Shown piece by piece: positions 33,765 to 44,983 of a DNA stretch of 64,000 bases. The stretch is taken from the NCBI RefSeq assembly GCF_963678635.1, contig NC_087062.1, positions 46,771,758 to 46,835,757 on the forward strand, read 5' to 3'. The notes under the pieces are model-generated. The model did not search any database. It had not been told where the DNA came from and saw only the letters and a list, made by a program, of their open reading frames with translations. Positions within the stretch are counted from its first letter, which is position 1; each line of letters starts with the position of its first letter. The stretch comes from Symsagittifera roscoffensis. Lineage: Eukaryota > Xenacoelomorpha > Acoela > Convolutidae. The translations under genes were made by a program, and so were the position numbers.

Positions 33765-36069
33765 CTAATTGGCTTGCTTCTGTTCAAGTTTCTCATAAAA
33801 CTCAGTCTTCATGCTGAGGCTATCAGCATTCTGGTGTTTTTCACGCATCCTGTGCTTGATTATCATGTGGTAGCCGTCTAATCTGACTATCCACCGACCA
33901 AAATTGCTCTGGTCCATCGAGTACGTCTTTAGCCAGGATAACGCTCTATTGTCCACGCCATGCCTAACCACCATTCTTCCCAGATACTTGATTGAATCCC
34001 TAAGGATTTCACATTTCGATGGTTTGCATTTCAAGTCTGCTCTTTTCATGCAACCAAAGACCTTATCGAGCTGATCCTTGTGGTCTTCCAAGGTGGGTGT
34101 TGCTATGACCACGTCATCCACGTAACCCATCACAAGTTTTCCGTATTTCTTCGTCACTCTGGTCATATCCTGAGCCATCATTCTTTGAAAAGTGGCCGTG
34201 GCGTTGCACAATCCAAAGGGCATTCTCTTCCACTGGTACAAACCCCAAATAACATGCGAATCCGGTCTTTTTTCTGTCCTTCTTCCGCACAGAGACCTGC
34301 CAGAAAGCAGAATCCAAGTCCCGTGTGGTGAAGAACTTGGCGTCACTAAGTTTCGAGAGGCTCTCGTCTATTCGCGATATCGGGTACGCATCTTTTATTG
34401 TCACTGCGTTCAAGTAACGAAAGTCGCAACAGAACTTAAGCTGCCCCCTTCTTCTTGGCCATGACTACCCGGCAAGCCTAAGGCAATTTCGAGGGTTCTA
34501 CCATGTCGTATTCGAGCAACATTTCTATTTCCGCTCGGCACGCTTCCGATTTATGAGGCGTCATTCGCCTTGCGCCTTCACTGTGAGGAATGGCGCCTTG
34601 CTCTAATTCTATTTCGTGTTCGACGAAGTTGCTGCAACCAATGTCTGCCTTATGTTTTGAAAAAACGTCCGCATTCCGATTTAAAACCGCCCTTAAGATT
34701 TCAAAATGTCCTTCACCTATTTTCCCTCTCAAGTGTTCTATCTCCGGCAAAACCGGTTTGTCGGATTCTAGTTCCTATGACGAGGGGCGTTCCAAAAAAT
34801 TCGAGCAGCTCGACAAGCCGTCATCCGTTTCGAATTTCGTTGAAAACAGTCTAATAATAGATTTAAAATCAGCAATTCTCCTTAAAATCTTATCTTTATC
34901 AGCATGATTCGGGCAGTCTCTGACATTATATCTCTTCAAGTTTTGTGTCTCCTTATAGTCGGTTTTCGTCGGCAAAGCGTAACCAAGTTTCTTTGCACGC
35001 CGGATGGTAACCGTGGTGTCCAGTGTGTTCAACAGCACACTGGCACAAAGCCCGTTTCGTGTTACTGAAAAGCTCCGGCCTAAAATCACCGAGCTTTGAC
35101 CATTGGGTTGGGTACCAACCAAACTTGTTTACCTAAAAATTGCTATTCCTAAAAATTCCTAAAAATTGCTATTACAGCTTGTCCCGGCTGTAGTTTTACC
35201 TTTCTATCTAAAAAAATTGGTACCTTGTTTTCATCTGTTATTATTCTATTAATTGGTTTCTTAACATACTTCCCGTCCGGGTTTCTAATCCTTAATAGAC
35301 CGTTGTCCAAGTCAATCATCACATCGAAGCTCCGGGCAAAATCACGCCCGAGGATGAATTGGTCTGAGTCGTCTAAATTCTCAACCACCAGGAAGTTCAT
35401 CCAAAGATCGCGTCCTCCCATGTGAAGGACTGTTATTGGTGTCCTTCCGGCCACATAGATTGCTCCGCGGTTGGCGGCCGCCAATCTGAGGTTCGTTGGA
35501 ATTAGATCTTCCCTCGTGAAGCCCATTCTTTCCACTGTCTTTATTGGCATCACGCTTACCACTGCTCCTGTATCCAGTAGTCCTGTTACTCCAATTTTCT
35601 TCCCATTGGTGTCTAGCAGATGTGCAGTCACATCTGCCTCGTACCCTATGTGTACTGCATCTTGCTCCATCATCGCGTCATGGCCGATTCTACGGACCTT
35701 AAGTTCTTCCTGACCCAAATAGATATGCCCCATTTGGTCACTATCTGTTGTGACGTAGGTCCTAGTGTAGATACTTATCCCGTCAACGTTTAGCATCACT
35801 TGATACGGTCCATTAACATCCACATAGCGCCCGTGGAGTTTCTTTGTTCGAGGGCCACCCGTTGTCATCAACGATCACACAGCCCTCGACTCAGTGCGTA
35901 GCTCTACCTGTCTCAGAAAATCTGCGTATGTGTCTAAATGAATCATAGTGATCTCAGAGGGTTCACTTAGGTTCCTGATCAGCTGATGTACCGCAACTGA
36001 AGTTATTGACTGTATTCTGCTTCCGTAGGGCACCATTCCGATTGTCTGCCCAGGGATCACGTTTAGTTT
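33765..36069 (-). pseudogene. Protease - RT fused by deletion to RNase H end, copy 2
   Basis: The protease is open at 35871-35149 (LLDTGAVVSVMP). RT motif A reads FTTRDLDSAFWQ (Leu to Arg before the Asp). Motifs B (FGLCNATATFQ) and C (YVDDVVIAT) are intact in another frame. After SIKYLGRMV the sequence jumps in frame to VDNRALSWL of RNase H. This deletes the RT thumb/connection and the first RNase H catalytic residues (join about 33955), leaving the final NADSLS block. A frameshift lies inside the palm near 34240. Confidence 0.85.
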
Positions 36070-38670
36070 CATGCTCAAACTGCTTGGTGCTTTCGTTTCT
36101 TTGACTTCTGATGCCTCGAAGGCGTTCAGTTTTTCCTGAATTTTTTCATTCTCTAGTTCCATCTCCTTCGTCACCAACTCCTGCTGGACTCTGTTTGAAG
36201 CATCTCTCGCGGCTGCCCCATAGTCAATCTTGAAGTCATCTGCCGCCGTCACTGGTTCAGGTTCACGCATTTCTTCAGTTAGTGCCTGCATCTTCTTTGT
36301 TGCCAGCTCTTGCAGTTTCTCCTTTCTCCGTGCATCCGCTCCACTTAATAGGCGAGCCTTGCTGGCTTTCACACCTGATAAAGCTTCCTCATGCCTTGGA
36401 TGCTTGATGTCTGCCACAGCATCCCAAAATTGTGGACAATCCGATTTAAAAAGACCTTCCAAGTTACAAAAGAAACACCCTGGACCGAATTTCGCAATCA
36501 CTCCCCTCATGAATTTTTCATGATCGACCTCTGACGCATCTTCATCCTCGAGGCTTAAGCCTATTTGTAGGTTGGGCATTCTGACACATGATGGTCCGTC
36601 GAACTGCAATTTGTAAAAGATCGTATCTTGTCCATATTCTCCCTTGGTTTGGAACAGTTGTTACCTTGGTTTGCTGGCGCAATGTTAAAATTGCCATAAT
36701 TGTTTTTGTAATATCCAGATATCGATGGAGGCTTCAGTAAAAGATATTCTCTTGAATTGAGTCTCATCTCCTCTGGTGTTGGCGCATTGGTTGAAGGCGG
36801 TGTGTAATGTGTCGCTAACATCGTTCGAAGCTCATCATACTTCACACCATCGACTAGTTTTGAGGCTACTGCCAGGTTAATCATTCTGTTCGACTCATCT
36901 GGTTGGCTAAGCCTTCTCAGCATCTCCAAATCATCTGGTGTTGGCGTCTCGTCTTCACGTTGCCCCCATTTCTCGAAGCGCATCATTGCTTGGTGTCCTT
37001 GCACCTCTGAGTCAAAATGATTTAACAAGATTTCATAGATTTTCTCAGCATTGTCCCGCTGGTGTTGCTTTTGGCCATCACGCAGTTTAGGGCTGTCCCT
37101 TCCAGGTTACTGGTGAGCGCACTGCATTCTTGTCTTTCTGTCAGGTCCTCCTCTTCAAAATACAGTTTCATTAACTCAATCCAGGTATCAATACAGCCAT
37201 CAGATATGTCTTTATAGCATCTTGGTTTCTTAAAAACCATTCTGGAGTTTTCACTACGTTCATTGGTTCTAGATAACCTCGTTAGGAATGTTCACAGGTC
37301 CAAAGGCTGTGGCCATTGATGTCGCGTCCCATTGAATGCCCCGCTTGAGCATCATTTCCCCTGATAGAGGCTCTGGATTTTCCCTTCTGTTCGAATAGCT
37401 CGGATGACTTCTTCCTTGATTAGCATGATTCCAGTTTATGGAATCGCATCTCCCAGTCACATGTGTGTCTTGCGTTGGTCGTTCGTTTGAGGTCGGTCTG
37501 TTGCCAGTTGACCTTCCTCTGATGTTTGGGCTTCGTGGCCTATTGTCCCCTGTGGCATAGCTGGATAAACTCCCAATTCCTCTAGTGAATCCATATGTCC
37601 TTCTTGTATTGGGTTGTTCCTTGAAGTTCACTCTCGGCTCCCTGCTGGGTTCTCCTGAGTTTGTTTCCCCAATCTTCGATCCACTCCTGTTTCCTAGTAG
37701 CCCATCCAACCTATCCATGATAGCTTGAGTTCGCCTCTCCATCATCGCGTTTTTTTTCGTGTCAAGGGTCCCAAGAGTCTGCTCTTGTTGAATTCTTAAC
37801 TTCTCCATGTCATCTCTCAACCGTAACTCTCTTTGCTCAGCTTCCCTCGCCATTCGCGACAACTTTTTGGTCAAAGGTTCATCCTTCCTCTCCTTCAAGC
37901 GTTTTTCGCTTCTGCTAACTTTTTGTCTGTTGCGGTTGATCTCTTCCCGCAGGCTTCCTCTCTCGACCTGGACTGCCCTCCCTAGTTCACTTATTCTTAA
38001 GGACATCTGTTCATTCTGTTCTCCTATGCTGTCCACTATGTTGGTCAAGGCTTCTTCGATTGATGTTCCGTTGTCCAATAATGGGGTCACAAGTGGTATT
38101 GTCACCCTATCGGTTCCAGGTAGCTTCGTGCTGGTCAAGACTCCAGTCTTAATTCTCTGCCTCGACGTCTCTTCATGATCCACTTCTGGATCCGCTAGTG
38201 GGTTACATGGCCCTGTGTTTCTTTTCTTCTCAGTTCGCATCTCCGAATTCGTCATGGTCACAAAGTCTCCTGACTGGCCTGATCCGTTTGTGGTCTTGCT
38301 TTTTGTCCTCACCACACCAAATTGGTCCATAGAGCCAGTCTCTCTATCGGTGTATGCATCATTCTCCTGAGTCGAATTAGTCGAGTTGAGGCTGACTTGA
38401 GATCCGAAGTCATCTGGCTCGTCATCGTCCTCTTCCTCTTTCTGGGTTTCTGCTTCATCGCCTGTACCCGTTCCCATGGTAAATGGAAAGAAGTTTCCCG
38501 AAGTGTGCTTCACTCTTTCTGATAACGAAGAGAACGTTGCCGGTTTCTCCGTCACGCCATACATCATAGTGTTGTCTGTGGGTGATCTTGTAGTCGCCAC
38601 ATTTTCAATAGAGATCTCGGACAGTTCCGACATCTCTTCTCGGTCTAGAATGCCAATGGAAGTGGAAAAA
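36070..38670 (-). pseudogene. Gag, copy 2, N-terminus deleted
   Basis: The longest open piece (38633-37269, about 454 codons) covers the acidic N-terminal region, the coiled coil and the Arg/Gly-rich stretch. The gag helical domain follows in 37240-36561 with an internal frameshift, and the knuckle region in 36609-36070. Knuckle 2 has lost its His (CFFCNLEGLFKSDC). The first codons are missing because gag is joined directly to LTR sequence at 38670-38686. The Gag-protease frame is continuous here, as in copy 1. Confidence 0.8.
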
Positions 38671-38722
38671 TTGAAAAATAGAAGCTAAGTGTCGCGAAAA
38701 ATAGAAGCTAAGTGTCGCGAAT
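38671..38722. repeat. Tandem micro-duplications at the LTR-gag deletion junction
   Basis: A unit of about 22 bp (AATAGAAGCTAAGTGTCGCG core) occurs twice in a row, directly followed by a 12-bp unit (AATATTGTTTAG) also twice. They sit exactly where U5, PBS, leader and gag start are missing. Neither is duplicated in copies 1 or 3. Confidence 0.85.
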
Positions 38723-38877
38723 ATTGTTTAGAATATTGTTTAGACCTGTTTTGTTTTAGTCTGGTCTTCTATGAAATGCAAGTTACCAGTGCAGTCACTA
38801 GTTCCTAGCTTGACTTCTAATAACCTAATACCTTTCACTAATTACTTTTCTTTTGTCTACTTAAGTTTTGACAAAAA

Positions 38878-39135
38878 TAGGTCCCTTCCGGATTGGCAAA
38901 ATTAGGACGCTTCCGAATTGGCAAAATTTGGACCCTTCCGGATTGCCAAAAACAGGACCCCTCCGGATTGGCAAAATTGGGACCCTTCCGAATTGGCAAA
39001 AAATAGGACCCTTCCGGGTTGGCAAAAACAGGACCCCTCCGGATTTGCAAGAATAGGACCCCTCTGGATTGGCAAAAATAGGACCCCTCCGGATTGGCAA
39101 AAATAGGACCCTCCGAATTGGCAAAAACAGGTCCT
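38878..39135. repeat. LTR minisatellite, about 11 units (copy 2)
   Basis: Same about 24-bp unit as in copy 1 (CCTTCCGGATTGGCAAAA), about 11 units, with TTCCGG and CTCCGG types interspersed. Much shorter than the copy 1 array. Confidence 0.92.
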
Positions 39136-41587
39136 TAAATATTTTCAACCGATACCCCTCCGAATACGTTCTCCGATACTATTATGATGTAGTAACTAAC
39201 TGGGAAGGGTGCATTTTTCGTCTCTAGACCCTTCCGGATCGAAGCTAAGCCTCCTTTTTTGCTATTCTACTCAACTGTGAAGGGTCTTGTAGCCTATTTT
39301 CGACTCGACTATAGTTTTCTGGGTTCCTTAGCCCTCCCTTTTTGTCTAGAACAGCGTACAATTGCCTTATTTGGCCGTTATTACCCTTTGGTAGGGGTAT
39401 GAGGGCTTTCCAAAAAAAAATTATAAATCATGAAGGGTCTACCTTCACAAATTAGTAATTTTGCTAAAAACAACCGTAAAAAAATTTCACGCTATTTTTT
39501 CGAATAATTGAGTAAGATCACCTAATTTTTGATCTAATGGTACTATGATCAACTGAATTTGTCGCCTAGTTTCAAAGTTATTAATCGAAACGTCTGAAGT
39601 TAATCGAAAAGGTGAAGGGTCTACCTTCCCGAATTAGTGAGTTTGCAAAAAAACAACCTCAAAAAATTTTCACATTTACTTTTTTGAATCATTGATGTTT
39701 CTATGAGTAAGCCCACCACCTAATTTCTGATCTAATGGTACGACGATCAACTGGATTTGTCCAGTTGATCTAAGTTTATTAACCAAAACGTCTTTTTTCT
39801 ATAATCAAAAAATTTTCTCTCTTATAGGTTCCGCCTAACTTTTTTCGCAATTCTGCTTTTTTTGACCTAAAAATTAATGATCCGAGCTCAAAAGTCCTAT
39901 AATCTTCTAGTTCAATGCAAAAGACCCGATCTAAATTGTTCCAGCTGAAAAAGTTTCAAAAACAATGCTTTTTGGTCCCTTCCAGATTGATGAGTCCACT
40001 AAATCAAACTCGTTAAGTTCAAACACTGTAACACAGAAGGTTATCGGCAAACGGGTTTTGAAAGTTGTCGATTCACTAGCAAACGTTGTCCGAACAACAA
40101 TGTTTAGTGTCCTAAATCAAAAGTTTCAAAAATTTTCTTTTTTTGAAGCGTTTCGTTTTTTCAAAAATCAAGAAACTTCGGTTTTTTGTGCCCAATTAAT
40201 TCCAACCATTTCTGAACTAAGCTCAACCGGTTCTACTTATTAGTACAGTTACTAGTACAGTTACGATGAAACTCACTAATTCTGCGCTTTTTTCCGTTTC
40301 AAAAAATATCGATATCTCGAAAATAGCGATTTGTGGGAAGATCAAAATATCGCTATTTCGACCCTAACAACCGGTCTGCTTACTGTATTTTTCACTGAAA
40401 AACGGTATAGGAGTATTAATATAGGCTGTATAAAAACTAATACTAGTAAAATTATACCCCTCCGGGTTTGTTCAATAGCCAAATTTAGGTGCTTAACTCG
40501 GAAATTCGCAATTCGGTGAAGGGAAACTACGGTGCAGTCACTGTCGAGCTCCGCACAGATCAATATCCTACTTTTTGTACCAAAAGGGATACAAAACTTG
40601 TTAAAGGTACCCAACAGTCGATTGTTGTGGTCCTTGAGCCCCTTCTTGTCGCTCCTTGCACTGGTTGCCGGATCAGTCTTCTTCTCTAATCCCGAGACCC
40701 TTCCGGATTGAGCGCAAATTAGCATTAACGTGCTTAAATACTCAAATAACCTTACAGCACAAGCACCACAAACGCGCCACAAATTTGATCCTGACTATTA
40801 TAAATGCCTGTAACAACAATATATCTAACAACAACAGACGGGAGGGTTGGATCACATCTCGTCTGGGAAAATGATTTCTACTGATTTAATAATTTTTACT
40901 GTTTTAGGTTTTTTCGGTTATTTATTTATACCTTAAATAGTTTAAAAAGCTATTCACAGGAATCAGGAAGGCTTCCGCGTTCCAAAATACCCTTCTGCCC
41001 CGGTGGTTAGGGCCTTGTTATGATCATCTACTCGGTGCGGAGTGCTCGTTAACGGTTCTGCCGGTCATGATGTTAAAAAGAATAACACCCAGGAACGCCA
41101 TTAAAACATCTATGTAACATTCGCCCGGAAGTAGCTATTGACGGAAAATAAGGCTAGTTTCTAAAATGACTGGCTAGCGTCTAAACTAAGCTCTAGATGC
41201 TTTTCACCGTCTCTGCCAAAGCCAGTTCTTTTGGTGGTCTTTCTAACATCGGGTCGACAAAAAAAAACTTTACCGTTTCCTGCTTCAATCAGAACGCTCT
41301 AATTAACTTAAATATATGCAAAAATAGTGAGCTCACGGCTGGGTCTCAGTTTCTCCAGACCACGAGGTCACTCCTAAAAACAGGGCTACTACTTATTTAT
41401 CATATTACTATTGTTTTTGTTCAGTAGATAAAAATCATCATCTCCATCGAAGATGGATCAACACTTTTCCTCAACTCCTAGCTTCTCATGATCTGAAATC
41501 GAATTTGGATGTTATTATTTCATTTCAGGACATCTCCAGGAAGCTGAAAAGTTGTTAAAATAATGTTCAAGTTCTCTCCCGAGACCC

Positions 41588-41609
41588 CTCCGGATTCTGG
41601 AATCCGGAG
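41588..41609. repeat. Perfect palindrome built from two CCGGATT motifs
   Basis: CTCCGGATTC-TG-GAATCCGGAG: 10-base arms with a 2-base centre. The same palindrome, with small changes, is at 46449-46468 and 45923-45940 in copy 3 and, imperfect, near 20965-20985 and 20005-20020. It is an inverted pair of the motif that forms the minisatellite. Confidence 0.9.
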
Positions 41610-42046
41610 AAATAACGTCCTTTTTTCTTTCCGGAAGGCTGGAAACGTCGTCCCAACACCCTTCCTGGTTCTCGGGAATTGCTTTATAATGATTGTAACT
41701 GAACAATAGTTACAACTCGGAATAGTTGAGGGTCACAACAACCTTGTTATCGTAGGTATTTCTCGTCTGACTCTTCTCTGTCTAATTTTTACGTTGTTCT
41801 CGTTGAGATTACTGTTGTTGTTGTGTTTCGCCATTTCTGTTGGTGCGAAATCTCAAGGTGGTGACGTGTCTTTATTTCGAAAGGATTTTTTGAAAATCAA
41901 CATGAAACTCCAAATTAACCCCTCCGAGTTCGTCAAAATGAACAATTAAGACCTCTAATTTGTTAAAGCCGTCAATCTTCCCACTCCGATGTTACAATAA
42001 AATTTCGAATTCGAACTTGCATTTTGACACAGCCTGGTCGAATACA

Positions 42047-42549
42047 GAACGAAAAACGGTCGATAGAAAAACACGAGAGTAACGAGACGTTTTATCGTGG
42101 TAACAAGACACGATAAGACACTTAGCAGGAAGAGATCTCACGAAAGGAGACTTCAGTGGAACATCCGGAGCGGATCAGTACCCTCCCGTGTAACGAAATT
42201 GTAGGCCCGGTGCCCGGAGCCTAATATATGCTGAGAGACAGTGATAAACGCATATTTTTAGCTTTTTAAATGCCCTGAACAATTGAATTAACCCCAATTT
42301 TCTTTAGTATTTCAGAGCATGAGTAGCTAGAAAGAGGAAAGGGTCAATCCATCTCCACTGAATTTAGTATATAACTGTGAGTAAAAACGTAGTAAAATAG
42401 GATATTCGAGCCGTGTTTTTAATTGTAGTCTCAGCTATTTGATTATAGGAAGGAAACTGTTGGTCCGATTGACGAGGAGGCTTCAACGGAGAGGGTGAGT
42501 TAAACTTGTGATATTTTTGTTGCTTTGTGTCACGTGATGTTTATTCTTC
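42047..42549. other. Spacer between copy 2 LTR and PLE remnant
   Basis: About 500 bp of flanking sequence with no open frame and no LTR similarity noticed. It may include the 5' untranslated part of the PLE-a insertion or host DNA. I see nothing specific in it. Confidence 0.4.
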
Positions 42550-43862
42550 GTGGCCTGCAAAACAATGAGCACAGTTGTACTCCCACCTCCAATCTTCATT
42601 TGGACTTTAAAAAACAAACTCATTTGGAAATTAGTCCGTGATTATGCGTCCATATATGTTAAATTTATCAACTGTCACCAACGTGTTAAACTTTTGAGAG
42701 TTTGTCTAGAAAACGACATGATACCCAATTTTTCGAGGTTCAGGGTACCGGAAAATGGGGTGTTTTCGAACCAAGCGGTACACAGTTTTTAGACAAAACT
42801 TCTAAGAACGGAGATAAACAAGGCAAGGACAGATGAGAAAAAAATTGAGGTCACACTAGAAAGGGCGAGAGGCGCAGTACAGAGGGGTGTAGATGAGAAG
42901 CTTTGGCCTTCGGTAATTAAATACTTAAGTCTTAGGGGACAAAGACAAACAACAACAGTCAAAGAGACCATCAGAAGAAGCTAATGAAACTATCAGAAAG
43001 GCAAGACCGACCTCTAGGGAAGCAAGGTGAGGGTTCGGTAAGAGCTATTGATGATGTTGAATTACCAAATTGGGTACAACAAATGTTGACATTAGGGCCG
43101 AAACATCCCGTCAGGGATAAATTTAATGAGACACACTTTCTCGCCGACATTGACATCTTTCTATTGGATCTCTCATAAATCGTTAAGTCCCCGGGAGACC
43201 CTTTGTGAGATCGAAGCTGTGACAAAAGCCTATGCTAAAAGGGTGAAACAAACACCAACTGACAAAGGCGTTGGGAAGGCCCGAAAGTATCTGAAGAGTA
43301 ATGGATTAGTTGAGGTACCGTATGACGAAGGCGTGGGTTTTTGTGTAATGAGGCAGGACAACTAAGAGAACAATTAGATTCATTAGATTCATTAAAACAA
43401 AAAGAACATGGCTGAGAAAAAGGAGCCCTGTGATTATAGCAGTGATTACCACCCATCTTGATGGTCCAATATAGGGGGAATCAGAATCAGACACTAGCAA
43501 AAAAAGTGCGCGATATCCCCAATGCGCTGATAATGTTCACGACGAGGAAATTGAAAACTTGTAAATCAAAAGTGGTGTACAGACTTGAATGTTGTGGGTG
43601 CAAACCCATCTATGTTGGCCAGGCGGTCCGACATCTCACCACAAGGATTGAGGAACACCGAGAAGAGGATACCCCAGTTGGATAGCATGTAAGGCAGTGT
43701 GGTAGTGAGAGTGGTAGGTCTGAGTTTAAATGGAAAATAATCGACCAGGCGTCCAGCAGCATCAGGTTATTTAAATAAGAGGCGCCGCACATTAGGAAAG
43801 AAAGACCTGAAGTTAACACGAGCGAAGAGTTAAGAAGTAGGGAGCTGACACCAAGGCTATAG
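42550..43862 (+). pseudogene. Penelope-like element remnant a (N-terminal region + GIY-YIG endonuclease)
   Basis: Successive plus-strand pieces follow the order of a PLE protein. They are an N-terminal helical block (KLLRVCLENDMIPNFSRF), a middle block (LGPKHPVRD...NETHFLADIDIFL), then the motif ahead of the RT palm (LVEVPYDEGVGFCVM, about 43310). Most of the RT core is then missing. The GIY-YIG domain follows (43560-43680: VVYRLECCGC, IYVGQAVRHLTTRIEEH), then a C-terminal SRELTPRL end with stop at 43860. Several in-frame stops are present. PLEs are eukaryotic retroelements with RT plus GIY-YIG nuclease. The clade is not determined. Confidence 0.8.
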
Positions 43863-44144
43863 TTCCAGAACCAAAAAATTCTGGCTAAAACAAAAGATTT
43901 TGAAATAGCTTACATTTTAGCATAAAAATTAGCGACAAAACGTTATTAAAAAAACAAAAAAGGTGAAAACTCTCAAAAATTTGTGATAAAATATTTAAAA
44001 TTGTTACATAATATTTGTTACATAATTTCAGTAATATTTGTAAAGTTTTAATTGGTTGAATTTTTAAATTTTGAAATAATGATGTGAATGACACTTTTTA
44101 TGATCTTTGATCATTTTGTATATATCGTTTAGAATTTTTAAAAC

Positions 44145-44170
44145 CTGAAGATGCACAAAAAAATGCGAAA
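44145..44170 (+). ncRNA. Hammerhead-core-like motif after PLE-a
   Basis: CTGAAGA, a short GCA/TGC stem with an A-rich loop, then GAAA. This order (CUGANGA, stem, GAAA) is the conserved core of hammerhead ribozymes, which are known from PLEs. A convincing stem I and cleavage site are not evident. The same layout follows PLE-b at 45249. It may be only a conserved 3' end motif. Confidence 0.25.
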
Positions 44171-44257
44171 ACATTTGTTTGAATTGACAATTTTAACGAT
44201 TTTTCAAAATAAGTGAATATCTTCGCATGCAAACGAAAGCTGAATGAAAGTCAAATA

Positions 44258-44289
44258 GCGCAGCTTCTACTGAACTATAGAAGCTGCGC
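44258..44289. repeat. Perfect 12-bp inverted repeat (hairpin) between the PLE remnants
   Basis: Arms GCGCAGCTTCTA and TAGAAGCTGCGC with an 8-base loop (CTGAACTA). It is GC-rich in an AT-rich neighbourhood and located between the 3' end of PLE-a and the start of PLE-b. Confidence 0.9.
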
Positions 44290-44319
44290 CCCAACTCAGT
44301 AAAAGCGTAGTGTTATCCA

Positions 44320-44983
44320 AACCATTGTACACAGGGTTTTTAGGAGTACATTTAGCTGGGAGCAATTTGATAAAGCTATGGAAACTAATAGGGCGCAATG
44401 GCTGACAAATCAGTACCCTGAAAATTGGTCCGCAAAGGTGGCTTCAGACGCCTTGTGCAAGATCATTGAGGGTAAGGGCAAGCCCCTGAATAGTGAGAGG
44501 TGTTTGTCAGTTCAATCACCATAGGATGCGAAGCCCCCAATGCTGATGGTACAATATAGTGATAACCAGAACCAATATTTTGCTAACAGGTTACGAAAAT
44601 TAACTAATGTTCAAGTGGTTTTCACCACAAGAAAACTAGAATCATGTTTACCATCACTGAAGTCAGCATTTTCTACTGACCTCAAGTCAAGAGTGGTTTA
44701 TAAACTGTCATGTAGTGGATGCACTTCCACCTATGTCGGACAAACTGTTCAAAATTTGACCACTAGAATTGAGGAACATAAGAAAGCAGACTCACCGGTA
44801 GGCCTCAGCCTTTAGCAATGCCAACGTGAGGGAAATAGCGCAGATCTCAGTTGGGAAATCATTGATAGGTCAAACAACTAAACAAAATTGCTAACACTAG
44901 AGGCATTACATATCAGGAAAGAGAAACCGGGCTTGAACTCGCGCGATGAGTTTAGGAGCAGGGAGTTAACACTGAAAATTTAG
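44320..44983 (+). pseudogene. Penelope-like element remnant b (RT C-terminus + GIY-YIG endonuclease)
   Basis: Begins in the region after the RT palm (FSWEQFDKAMETNRAQW), then the GIY-YIG domain (VVYKLSCSGC, TYVGQTVQNLTTRIEEH) and the conserved PLE C-terminus (LTLEALHIRKEKPGLN...RSRELTLKI). Stops occur near 44523, 44815 and in the tail. Same orientation as PLE-a and directly downstream, as in the head-to-tail or 5'-truncated arrangements common for PLEs. The two differ enough at the protein level to be separate insertions or subfamilies. Confidence 0.82.

Larger units (their letters stand above)
20450..42046 (-). mobile_element. Giant Ty3/gypsy-type LTR retroelement, copy 2 (3' LTR truncated)
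   Basis: Same family and orientation as copy 1. The 5' LTR starts with TGTATTCGACCAGG at 42046. The 3' LTR starts with TGTGACAATCGACC at 21556 and stops at 20450, where copy 1 begins. A deletion at about 38670-38686 removes U5, PBS, leader and the gag N-terminus. Other deletions fuse RT to RNase H, remove the integrase zinc-finger cysteines and catalytic Glu, shorten the macro domain and merge two SGNH-type domains. This copy has the most complete ORF3 C-terminal half. Confidence 0.9.
38686..42046 (-). repeat. 5' LTR of copy 2 (U5 end deleted)
   Basis: Begins TGTATTCGACCAGG at 42046 and stays collinear with the other LTRs down to the TTAGTGTCGCGAATATT block near 38690. The TATA box is mutated (CATAGAAG near 38772, minus strand). 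A clean palindrome lies at 41588-41609. The minisatellite is short (38878-39135). The internal 39140-41580 part shows no conserved coding frame. It holds many TCCGGATT-type motifs, e.g. near 39235, 39990 and 40700. Confidence 0.78.

Noticed and set aside
42047-42549. Host exon or RNA gene upstream of PLE-a
   Set aside because: I found no open frame, splice pattern or tRNA-like structure there.
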